Shown here one piece after another: positions 1-5,243 of a stretch of DNA of 8,994 nt. Every line of letters starts with the position of its first letter. The stretch's first letter is position 1. The position numbers and the translations under genes were made by a program. Origin of the DNA: an uncultured Lachnospiraceae bacterium (lineage in GTDB: Bacteria > Bacillota > Clostridia > Lachnospirales > Lachnospiraceae); the NCBI GenBank assembly GCA_902795625.1, contig CADBLW010000171.1, positions 1 to 8,994 on the forward strand, in the 5' to 3' direction. The notes below the pieces were generated by a model. The model saw only the letters and a program-made list of their open reading frames with translations. It was not told where the DNA came from and made no database searches.

Positions 1-1202
1 ATCACTGCACTGAGCGCTGCAGCATCCGTCACAGTCGGAAGATCCGACTTGTTCAACAGCGCGATCATCGGTTTTCCTGCGCAGGAAGCAAGGATCACGC
101 GGTCATTTTCATCCATCTCCGCCGAGCTGTCAACTACCCAGAGTATGAGATCCGCCTCGGCCGCTGCCTGCTTCGCGCGCTCCACGCCGATCCGCTCCAC
201 GGTGTCATCCGTCGCGCGGATTCCCGCAGTATCCACGAGAAGCAGCGTGATCCCGCGCATGCGCACCTCCTCAGTGAGCGTGTCGCGTGTCGTGCCTGCA
301 ATCTCCGTAACAATTGCGCGGTCCTCCCCGAGAAGCGCGTTCAAAAGGGAACTTTTGCCGGCGTTCGGACGTCCGACGATGACCGTGCGTATGCCCTCGC
401 TCATCTTGCGCCCGTCCTCCGACGTGTCTATCATTTTCCGTATGCGCCGAAGCTGCGCCTCGGTCTGCCCCGTCAAAACCTCGTCAAATCCGTCAAAACT
501 CAAATGTTCGGGATCATCCAGCGTTGCCTCGATCTGCGCGATTTCCCGCAGGATCTCACTGCGGATCGCCGTGATCTCCTCGCGCTCCCGGCCGCGCAGC
601 TGGCGTACGGAATTCTTGAGAGCAAGCTCATTTTTCGCGCCGATAATACCCGCCACGGCCTCCGCCTGGCTTAAGTCGATGCGCCCGTTCAGATATGCCC
701 TGCGGGTGAATTCCCCGGGCTCCGCGAGCCTTGCGCCCGCGGCCAAAACAGCCTCCAGCACGCGCTTTGTGACGAGCACGCCGCCGTGGCAGTCGATCTC
801 TATGGTGTCTTCGCGCGTGTACGTGTGCGGCGCCTTCAGCACAAGCATCAGCACCTCATCGATCGCGCGCCCGCTCTTCGGGTCGCAGATATATCCGTAG
901 TGTACCGTGTGGCTCGCATAATTGCTGACACCGCTGCCGTCTCCGCGGCTGTCTGCATTTCCGTCTTCGGTTGCTGTACTGACACCGCTGCCGTCACCAC
1001 GGTCCGCATTACCGTCTTTGCAGCTTTCCGCCGCACCGGCATCGTTTGTCACACCTGCATTTTCCGAGCTTTTCCCCTTCCGGAACACCCTGTCCGCCAC
1101 GGCCAATGCCTCCGGTCCGCTTATCCGCACGATCCCGATTCCGGAGGGCGAAAGCGCTGTTGCGATCGCTGCGATTGTGTCCTGCTCTCTTACGATTGCC
1201 AT
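1..1202 (-). CDS. mnmE: MnmE (TrmE), tRNA uridine-34 modification GTPase, C-terminus cut by window edge
   Basis: The product is a dimeric GTPase that, with MnmG, installs the (carboxymethyl)aminomethyl group at U34 of certain tRNAs using a folate one-carbon unit; this is family knowledge. The first 400 codons are visible. The N-terminal folate-binding domain starts with DTIAAIAT (8-15) and GIGIVRISGP (21-30) and includes EPGEFTRRAYLNGRIDLSQAEA (161-182). The helical domain follows. The G domain has G1 GRPNAGKS (277-284), G2 GTTRDT (303-308), G3 DTAG (324-327) and G4 NKSD (384-387). The end of the G domain and the C-terminal Cys motif lie outside the window. The start is ATG at 1202 with GGGAGG (1211-1216) eight bases upstream. 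It is last in the leftward gene block, after jag, with hairpins in between. Oddity: compared by memory with Bacillus subtilis MnmE, about 44 extra residues lie between positions 43 and 96, containing an acidic duplicated motif. Identification is very secure. Confidence 0.97.
   Translation of the reverse strand, partial: MAIVREQDTIAAIATALSPSGIGIVRISGPEALAVADRVFRKGKSSENAGVTNDAGAAESCKDGNADRGDGSGVSTATEDGNADSRGDGSGVSNYASHTVHYGYICDPKSGRAIDEVLMLVLKAPHTYTREDTIEIDCHGGVLVTKRVLEAVLAAGARLAEPGEFTRRAYLNGRIDLSQAEAVAGIIGAKNELALKNSVRQLRGREREEITAIRSEILREIAQIEATLDDPEHLSFDGFDEVLTGQTEAQLRRIRKMIDTSEDGRKMSEGIRTVIVGRPNAGKSSLLNALLGEDRAIVTEIAGTTRDTLTEEVRMRGITLLLVDTAGIRATDDTVERIGVERAKQAAAEADLILWVVDSSAEMDENDRVILASCAGKPMIALLNKSDLPTVTDAAALSAV
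925..1018 (-). repeat. In-frame tandem duplication inside mnmE
   Basis: Two copies (925-967 and 979-1018 on the plus strand) begin with the same 16 bases, CTGACACCGCTGCCGT, offset by 54 bp or 18 codons. In protein they read DGNADRGDGSGVS (63-75) and DGNADSRGDGSGVS (80-93), so they differ by one inserted Ser codon. They lie in a Gly/Asp/Ser/Asn-rich insertion of the MnmE folate-binding domain, just before the conserved SHTVHYG (97-103). The frame is preserved, so the gene looks functional. Confidence 0.85.
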
Positions 1203-1270
1203 GTTTCGTACCTCCCTTTCCGAATTCTTCGATCCTGCATATAAGCCGCCCGGCGGCTTTTCAGACAGCA

Positions 1271-1299
1271 AAGGGAATTGCGTTATCCGCAATTCCCTT
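1271..1299 (-). terminator. 12-bp perfect hairpin between jag and mnmE
   Basis: AAGGGAATTGCG (1271-1282) is perfectly complementary to 1288-1299, with a 5-base loop. Only three T follow it on the minus strand, so it is not a classic intrinsic terminator. It could reduce read-through from jag into mnmE, protect an mRNA 3' end, or be a processing site. A shorter GC-rich palindrome (AAGCCG/CGGCTT, about 1243-1259) lies just beyond it, towards mnmE. Confidence 0.4.
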
Positions 1300-1359
1300 A
1301 CCATCCGAATTCAATACAATTCAGTAATATAGCTTAGGAAACGCGAAAGCATCTCCAAT

Positions 1360-1381
1360 CCCTGAGCTCATTCGCTCAAGG
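1360..1381 (-). terminator. 8-bp hairpin directly after the jag stop codon
   Basis: On the minus strand CCTTGAGC (1381-1374) pairs with GCTCAGGG (1367-1360), with one G-U pair and a 6-base loop. It starts about 10 bases after the jag TGA. There is no T-run after it, so a terminator role is only possible; together with the stronger hairpin at 1271-1299 it may mark the end of the rpmH-to-jag transcript. Confidence 0.3.
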
Positions 1382-1391
1382 CCGCCGTTTC

Positions 1392-2432
1392 TCAATTATT
1401 ATTGTTGTTGTTCTGCTCAGCCTGTGCCTTCTCGGCAGCCTTTGCTTCCTTGTAAGCGGCGTAGTCCTTCATGTAATCCTTGCTGTAATCCGGCGAATCC
1501 GCATCGCTGTTGTAACGCTTCTGAGCGTTCTTATCGAAACGGTTGTTGTAGCCGCCGTAACCGCCCTTGCCGCCGCGGTTGCCACCGTAGCCGCCCTTGC
1601 CGCCGCGATTGCCGTAACCGCCCTTACCGCCGCGGTTGCCGTAGCCACCCTTGTTGTAGCCACCGCCGTAACGGTTGTTGTAACGGCGCTCCTCGTACGG
1701 AGCATCTGCGCGGAGCGTAACGATAACCTTGCGGTAAGGCTCCTCGCCCTCGCTGTGGGTCTCGACATAACGGTCGCCCTGCAGTGCTGCGTGAATGATG
1801 CGTCTCTCATAGGGATTCATCGGCTCAAGCGCAACGTTGCGGCGCGTTCTGCGAACGCGGACAGCGATATTTTTCGCGAGATTCTCGAGCGTGGACTTGC
1901 GGCGCTCGCGATAGTTCTCGGTATCAAGCTTGATCTTGTAGTACTGGTTGCACGCGCGGTTAACCGCAAGGCTGGTGAGATACTGAAGAGCGTCCAGCGT
2001 CTGGCCGCGCTTGCCGATCAGCGAACCCATATCCGTGCCTTCGATGTTGATGTAAATGTTGCCCTCTTCCTCGTTGATCTCCGCGGAAACCTCTGCGGAA
2101 AGGCCCATAGCATCAAGGATCTTGCAGATGAAATCAACAGCTACATCGGCAGGAGCAGCGTCGCTTGTCGTGCCTGTCGAAGCAAGGCCGGCCTCTTCGA
2201 GGATCGCTGCAGCAGCCTCGGCAACAGTGTCGCCATCGGATGCGGCATCAGCGGAAACCTCAGACGGCTCATAGCCGACGCGGATCTTCACGCTCTTGAA
2301 CAAACCGAGAAATCCGCCCTTCTCTTCCTCGAGTACTTCAACCTGAAGCGCCGTGGCGTCACAGCCAAGCTCCTGAGCGGCTGCGGCCTTAGCATCTTCC
2401 AAGGTCTTCCCCGTATACTCTTTGTATTCCAT
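1392..2432 (-). CDS. jag: Jag/KhpB (EloR) RNA-binding protein with RGG-like C-terminal tail
   Basis: A 346-residue RNA-binding protein of the SpoIIIJ-associated (Jag/KhpB/EloR) family, which binds RNA with partner KhpA and affects cell elongation and division in Firmicutes (family knowledge). The Jag-N domain is at 1-52 (EYTGKTLEDA, GGFLGLFKS), followed by an Ala/Ser/Asp-rich linker (about 55-97). The KH domain runs from about 98 to 165 with the GxxG loop GKRG (140-143). The R3H domain runs from about 175 to 245 with the R-x3-H motif in ERRIIH (209-214). The tail at 250-300 is made of GGYGNRGGK-type repeats, then a charged region, then six Asn at the end. I start at ATG 2432 because GAGG (2442-2445) lies nine bases upstream and the Jag-N fold begins there; an in-frame ATG at 2447 would sit inside yidC. 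The gene starts one base after the yidC stop, so translation is probably coupled. Family call is secure; the tail is unusual. Confidence 0.96.
   Translation of the reverse strand: MEYKEYTGKTLEDAKAAAAQELGCDATALQVEVLEEEKGGFLGLFKSVKIRVGYEPSEVSADAASDGDTVAEAAAAILEEAGLASTGTTSDAAPADVAVDFICKILDAMGLSAEVSAEINEEEGNIYINIEGTDMGSLIGKRGQTLDALQYLTSLAVNRACNQYYKIKLDTENYRERRKSTLENLAKNIAVRVRRTRRNVALEPMNPYERRIIHAALQGDRYVETHSEGEEPYRKVIVTLRADAPYEERRYNNRYGGGYNKGGYGNRGGKGGYGNRGGKGGYGGNRGGKGGYGGYNNRFDKNAQKRYNSDADSPDYSKDYMKDYAAYKEAKAAEKAQAEQNNNNNN
1561..1671 (-). repeat. 27/30-bp tandem repeats encoding the RGG tail of Jag
   Basis: Units lie at 1561-1590 (30 bp), 1591-1617 (27 bp), 1618-1644 (27 bp), with a degenerate fourth at 1645-1671. 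They encode GYGGNRGGKG or GYGNRGGKG. All length differences are multiples of three, so copy number could change without breaking the frame. Confidence 0.85.
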
Positions 2433-2433
2433 G

Positions 2434-3834
2434 TTATTGGTCCTCATTATTCTTCAAAATGTTGGCGATCGCGGAGATTCCTACAGAACCCTTTTCCGCT
2501 GCCGTCTTCGCCAATTCGTCCTTCTTCTCCTGAGAAATACGACCGCTCTCACTTCTCTTGCCGGATTTGCCGGACTTGCTGTCATCGGACTTGTCCGACT
2601 TGCTGCCCTTGCCGGAACCGATCTTCGACGTATCCATCGAAGCAATCGACTTGGTGCTGGACTTGGCGATGGTGGACATACCGTTGCCGCCCTTAGCGTA
2701 AATGCCGTATTTTTCGTTGCGCTCCGATATTTTGGCTTCATTTTGCGCCACAATATCTTCCATGTTGTACTTCTCGAGATACTTATTGATCGCCAGCTGC
2801 TGCACGATCTGCACGCCGCTGCTGACAACCCAGTAGATACCGACACCGATAGGAAGGAATACACAGAAAATACCGGACATCACCGGTAAAATGGTGGTCA
2901 TCGCGCCCATTCCGGGCATGGCCTCCTGCTCGCCTTCCTTCTTGTCCTTGCTCTTATTCTGCGTCGTCGAGAGCTTTCCCTGTGCAAACTGCAGCACAAA
3001 AGCCAGGATTGGAAGCAGAATCGCGGGGAACTTGTAACCCGGCGCATCCAGAATGCTGTATGAACCGAGGCTGTTGATCTTTAAGATCTTGTCAATATCC
3101 GCTGAACGATTTGCCATTATTGTCTGGAACGAATCCGACTGAGCCAGCTTGTTCCAGTTTTCTACATTCTCGCCCTCAATTGTCTTGCCCTCGCGGAAAT
3201 CCTTCCAGACCTCCGTGTTGTAGACCGAGAATATATCGATCAGATCCGTTGCCGTGAAATTCGTGTCCGTGCTCTTCTTGTTACGCAGGCTTACCTTCTT
3301 CGCGTTGTAGAACTCGTAGATTGCCTTGGTGATGCTCGCGTCCGTAAAATCGTGGTCCGTATCATCGATCTGCATGATCTCCGTACCCACATTCTGATAG
3401 AGCGCCTTTACATCGGTCACATACGCGGGAATCGCGTACACAACGCGGTACAAAGCGAACATGATCGGAAGCATGATCAGGAGAGGAAGGCATCCGCCGA
3501 AGGGGCTGGAGCCGTACTTCTGATAGATCTCCTGCTGCTCCATGGTGTAACGCTGCATTGCTTCACGGTCACTGCGGTCGATGCCGCGGAATTTTTCCTG
3601 AAGCGCCTTGATCTCCGGCGTCATCAACGCGGAAACCTTAGCAAATTTCTGCTGCTTGATCGTTAACGGCAGCATCAGCATTTTCACCACGATCGTGAAA
3701 ATCACGATGCAAAGTGCAATGTTCTGGATGCCCATTGCGGCAACCAATTTGTAAATTGCATTGAGGATCATTCCCATGACCCAGGCGAAGGGCTTCAAGA
3801 TGCCGGTCACCCTGGTCAGAAAAATCAAATTCAT
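2434..3834 (-). CDS. yidC: YidC/Oxa1/Alb3 family membrane protein insertase
   Basis: Inserts and folds membrane proteins in the cytoplasmic membrane, alone or with SecYEG (family knowledge). The protein has 466 residues, much longer than the roughly 260 residues of Bacillus homologues. An amphipathic N-terminal helix (about 8-33) precedes TM1 (about 37-57), which ends in KMLMLPLTIKQQKF (51-64). The cytoplasmic coiled hairpin (60-108) holds TPEIKALQEKFRG. TM2 begins at GGCLPLLIMLPIMFALY (113-129). A soluble insertion of about 120 residues (144-262) precedes TM3 (about 268-285), and TM4/TM5 lie at 311-347 (LPVMSGIFCVFLPIGVGIYW). The tail (about 355-466) is Lys/Ser/Gly-rich. There is no lipobox. 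By eye the conserved TM1 Arg of the hydrophilic groove falls on Lys51. GGAGG (3842-3846) lies seven bases before ATG. It lies between yidD (16 bases upstream) and jag, the usual partner order. Confidence 0.97.
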   Translation of the reverse strand: MNLIFLTRVTGILKPFAWVMGMILNAIYKLVAAMGIQNIALCIVIFTIVVKMLMLPLTIKQQKFAKVSALMTPEIKALQEKFRGIDRSDREAMQRYTMEQQEIYQKYGSSPFGGCLPLLIMLPIMFALYRVVYAIPAYVTDVKALYQNVGTEIMQIDDTDHDFTDASITKAIYEFYNAKKVSLRNKKSTDTNFTATDLIDIFSVYNTEVWKDFREGKTIEGENVENWNKLAQSDSFQTIMANRSADIDKILKINSLGSYSILDAPGYKFPAILLPILAFVLQFAQGKLSTTQNKSKDKKEGEQEAMPGMGAMTTILPVMSGIFCVFLPIGVGIYWVVSSGVQIVQQLAINKYLEKYNMEDIVAQNEAKISERNEKYGIYAKGGNGMSTIAKSSTKSIASMDTSKIGSGKGSKSDKSDDSKSGKSGKRSESGRISQEKKDELAKTAAEKGSVGISAIANILKNNEDQ

Positions 3835-3850
3835 CTATGGTCCTCCTTCG

Positions 3851-4063
3851 TTACGGCACAGGGTCATACCCTCCCTTATGGAACGGATGACACCGAAGGA
3901 TCCGCCTCACGGCCAGATATCCGCCCTTCAAAGCGCCGTACTTTTCAATTGCTTCCATTGCATACTCGGAACAGGTGGGCGTGTAGATGCAACACGGCAT
4001 CTTCTTCAACCCCGACAGATGTTTTCTGTAAAACCGGATTAAACCTAATAAAACACGTTTCAT
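3851..4063 (-). CDS. yidD: YidD, membrane protein insertion efficiency factor
   Basis: A 70-residue small basic, Cys-rich protein of the YidD family, membrane-associated and thought to help YidC-dependent insertion (family knowledge). It carries the hallmark CCIYTPTCSEYAMEAI (24-39) and the C-terminal CHPFHKGGYDPVP (58-70). The ATG at 4063 overlaps the rnpA stop as ATGA, which implies coupled translation. A longer in-frame reading to 4135 exists, but it would run through rnpA and has no family similarity, so I reject it. The short overlap with rnpA and the position just before yidC are typical for this family. Confidence 0.96.
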   Translation of the reverse strand: MKRVLLGLIRFYRKHLSGLKKMPCCIYTPTCSEYAMEAIEKYGALKGGYLAVRRILRCHPFHKGGYDPVP

Positions 4064-4389
4064 TTCGTAATCCCATGCAGCTCCGCGACATGCAGAACCG
4101 CCTTCGTTATCTCTGCCTGCGTCTTGCCGACGCATGTCCTCCGTGCAATGACGATGACGTCCAACCCGTTGTTGATCCGTTCACCGCTCAGTCGCAAGCT
4201 TTCCCTGATCAGCCTTCTAATCCTGTGGCGAACCACACTGTTGCCGATCTTCTTGCTTGTGACAATACCTATTCGATTTTTCTCAGTACCGTTCTTCGCG
4301 ACATACATCACGAGATACCGGTTAGCCCGGGAACAGTTTTCATCATAAACCGACTGAAACTCCCGGCCCTTGTGTAACGAACCAGTCAT
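4060..4389 (-). CDS. rnpA: Ribonuclease P protein component
   Basis: The protein subunit of RNase P, which assists the catalytic RNA in 5' maturation of pre-tRNA (family knowledge). The protein has 109 residues, a usual length. The signature region is RIGIVTSKKIGNSVVRHRI (39-57), continuing RRLIRES; the family RNR core is present with His in place of the common Asn. I choose ATG 4389 because GGGAGG (4395-4400) lies five bases upstream; an extension to 4413 would start upstream of this Shine-Dalgarno. It follows rpmH by 121 bases and overlaps yidD by four. The RNA subunit gene is not in the window. Confidence 0.97.
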   Translation of the reverse strand: MTGSLHKGREFQSVYDENCSRANRYLVMYVAKNGTEKNRIGIVTSKKIGNSVVRHRIRRLIRESLRLSGERINNGLDVIVIARRTCVGKTQAEITKAVLHVAELHGITK

Positions 4390-4480
4390 CGTTACCTCCC
4401 AGTCCGGACGCAATTAGTTCTTTCTATGGTCCTTATACGGAAAATGAAACACCACATCCGTCAGACCGCATGCCGTCCGG

Positions 4481-4511
4481 AGAAAAGAGAAAGGTCACAT
4501 AAACTGCGACC
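4481..4511 (-). terminator. Weak terminator or attenuator between rpmH and rnpA
   Basis: On the minus strand GGTCGC (4511-4506) pairs with GTGACC (4498-4493), with one G-U pair and a 7-base loop, followed by a U-rich tract (TTTCTCTTTTCT, 4492-4481). It begins on the last base of the rpmH stop codon. A partial terminator here would give more L34 than RnpA mRNA, which fits the very different protein needs. The stem is short, so leakage is expected. Confidence 0.5.
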
Positions 4512-4645
4512 TATGCGGAAATGGTGTGTCTGCCCTTAGCGCGTCTTGCAGAAAGAACTTTTCTGCCGTTGGCCGTCTGCATTCTCTTGCGGAAGCCGTG
4601 TACTCTCGCATGGCTCTTGTTTTTCGGCTGATACGTCATCTTCAT
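4511..4645 (-). CDS. rpmH: Ribosomal protein L34
   Basis: A 44-residue highly basic ribosomal protein of the large subunit. The reading starts MKMTYQPKNKSHARVHGF and continues with RKRMQTANGRKVLSARRAKGRHT, which matches L34 along its whole length (family YQPK...HGFRKRM...GR.VL..RRAKGR). The start is ATG 4645 with a strong AAGGAGG-type site (4655-4661) nine bases upstream; the stop is TAG. It is the first gene of the leftward block and is read from the promoter at 4700-4728. It is too short for many gene finders. Confidence 0.98.
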   Translation of the reverse strand: MKMTYQPKNKSHARVHGFRKRMQTANGRKVLSARRAKGRHTISA

Positions 4646-4699
4646 GGCTATTGTCCTCCTTCATCCCATATTAACCCATTATAGAGTTGTGCGTTCCCT

Positions 4700-4728
4700 A
4701 TTATAGTGACTTTGTCAACCTCCGTCAA
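4700..4728 (-). promoter_or_regulatory. Sigma-A type promoter of the rpmH block
   Basis: Minus strand -35 TTGACG (4728-4723), 17-base spacer, perfect -10 TATAAT (4705-4700). The predicted start is near 4693, giving a leader of about 48 bases to rpmH. A second TTGACA lies inside the spacer but is too close to the -10 to be used with it. This is the best promoter match in the window. Confidence 0.8.
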
Positions 4729-4753
4729 GCATTTTTTCCTTGCGGGTTGGGTA

Positions 4754-4976
4754 TGAACACTTCAAGTACCTTGATACTGGTACGGTTCTTAGCCTCGCTT
4801 AGCGGCGATCGAGCACTAAGCGACCGTTTCGTGCTCATATCAAGGAGCGCTGCTCCCGAACTCGCTTCGCTCAAACACCCTCGCAGCGCTCCTATTCGCA
4901 CTCACGCTCGCAAAGGGCTCATCGCATGCTGCGCTGCGGCAGAAGAACCGTACCTCTTCGGTACTTGAAGTATTCA
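4754..4976. repeat. Nested palindromic element of about 223 bp
   Basis: The outer arms are 4754-4790 and 4943-4976. TGAACACTTCAAGTACC pairs with 4960-4976 at 16 of 17 positions, and GGTACGGTTCTT (4779-4790) pairs perfectly with 4943-4954. Each arm holds its own small GTACC/GGTAC hairpin. Inside are CGCTTAG/CTAAGCG (4796-4802, 4816-4822), GAGCAC/GTGCTC (4811-4816, 4831-4836), CCTTGATA/TATCAAGG (4769-4776, 4838-4845) and an 11-bp perfect stem AGGAGCGCTGC (4843-4853) with 4883-4893. The element is more GC-rich than its flanks. It could be a MITE-like intergenic repeat, a structured RNA, or an origin cruciform; no transposase is present. Confidence 0.75.
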
Positions 4977-5118
4977 TCTGCCACACAGATAGAGTTAAAA
5001 AGGCTTCTGTTTCACTGCGGCGGATACGTATTTTTCGCTCATATTATCAATAGGAGCGGTAATTATCCGGTATGATCTAATTTTGTTTCTTCCTTATATA
5101 AATATGCGGTGATTTTTG

Positions 5119-5147
5119 TTGCTAAAATCGCCCTGTTGTAGTATAAT
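5119..5147 (+). promoter_or_regulatory. Probable dnaA promoter
   Basis: -35-like TTGCTA (5119-5124), 17-base spacer, perfect -10 TATAAT (5142-5147). The predicted start is near 5154, giving a leader of about 90 bases before the dnaA ATG. The leader has a small hairpin CCCTA/TAGGG (about 5177-5198). Confidence 0.65.
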
Positions 5148-5225
5148 AAATTGTGCTCTTATTTGGCTTTATTTTTCCCTAGACCACAAAATATAGGGTA
5201 ATAGCTAAAAAATGCTGGATTTTTA

Positions 5226-5242
5226 CTGTAGGGGGCTTACAG
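5226..5242 (+). promoter_or_regulatory. dnaA ribosome binding site in a hairpin loop
   Basis: CTGTA (5226-5230) pairs with TACAG (5238-5242), leaving the G-rich Shine-Dalgarno (GGGGG, 5231-5235) in a 7-base loop just before ATG 5244. The site is AGGGGG rather than the AGGAGG used by neighbours. The stem is only 5 bp, so the structure is plausible but marginal. Confidence 0.45.
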
Positions 5243-5243
5243 A

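Larger units (their letters stand above)
4646..5243. other. rpmH-dnaA intergenic region (upstream origin side)
   Basis: 598 bp without a credible gene. It contains the divergent promoters of the two replication-directed gene blocks, a GC-rich structured element (4754-4976), and an AT-rich stretch (about 4990-5225). Only weak DnaA-box-like words are present: TTATCAATA (5044-5052) and TTATCCGGT (5063-5071). In Bacillus this interval carries half of a bipartite origin; here the clearer box cluster is on the other side of dnaA. A plus-strand open frame at 4687-4968 is an artefact of the palindromes. Confidence 0.7.

Noticed and set aside
49..900. A 283-codon plus-strand frame opposite mnmE
   Set aside because: Ser/Arg-rich low-complexity translation typical of the reverse complement of a real gene; MnmE motifs are on the minus strand.
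4063..4135. N-terminal extension of YidD to ATG 4135
   Set aside because: The added 24 residues are read from within rnpA and do not match the family; the ATGA overlap start at 4063 fits the usual 70-residue length.
4687..4968. A 93-codon plus-strand frame in the rpmH-dnaA gap
   Set aside because: It runs through the palindromic element, has no good Shine-Dalgarno and resembles no known protein; the open frame probably reflects the GC-rich palindromes.
5044..5071. TTATCAATA and TTATCCGGT as DnaA boxes upstream of dnaA
   Set aside because: Two and three mismatches to the consensus in an AT-rich stretch are expected by chance; not strong enough to call an upstream origin half, though dnaA autoregulation is possible.
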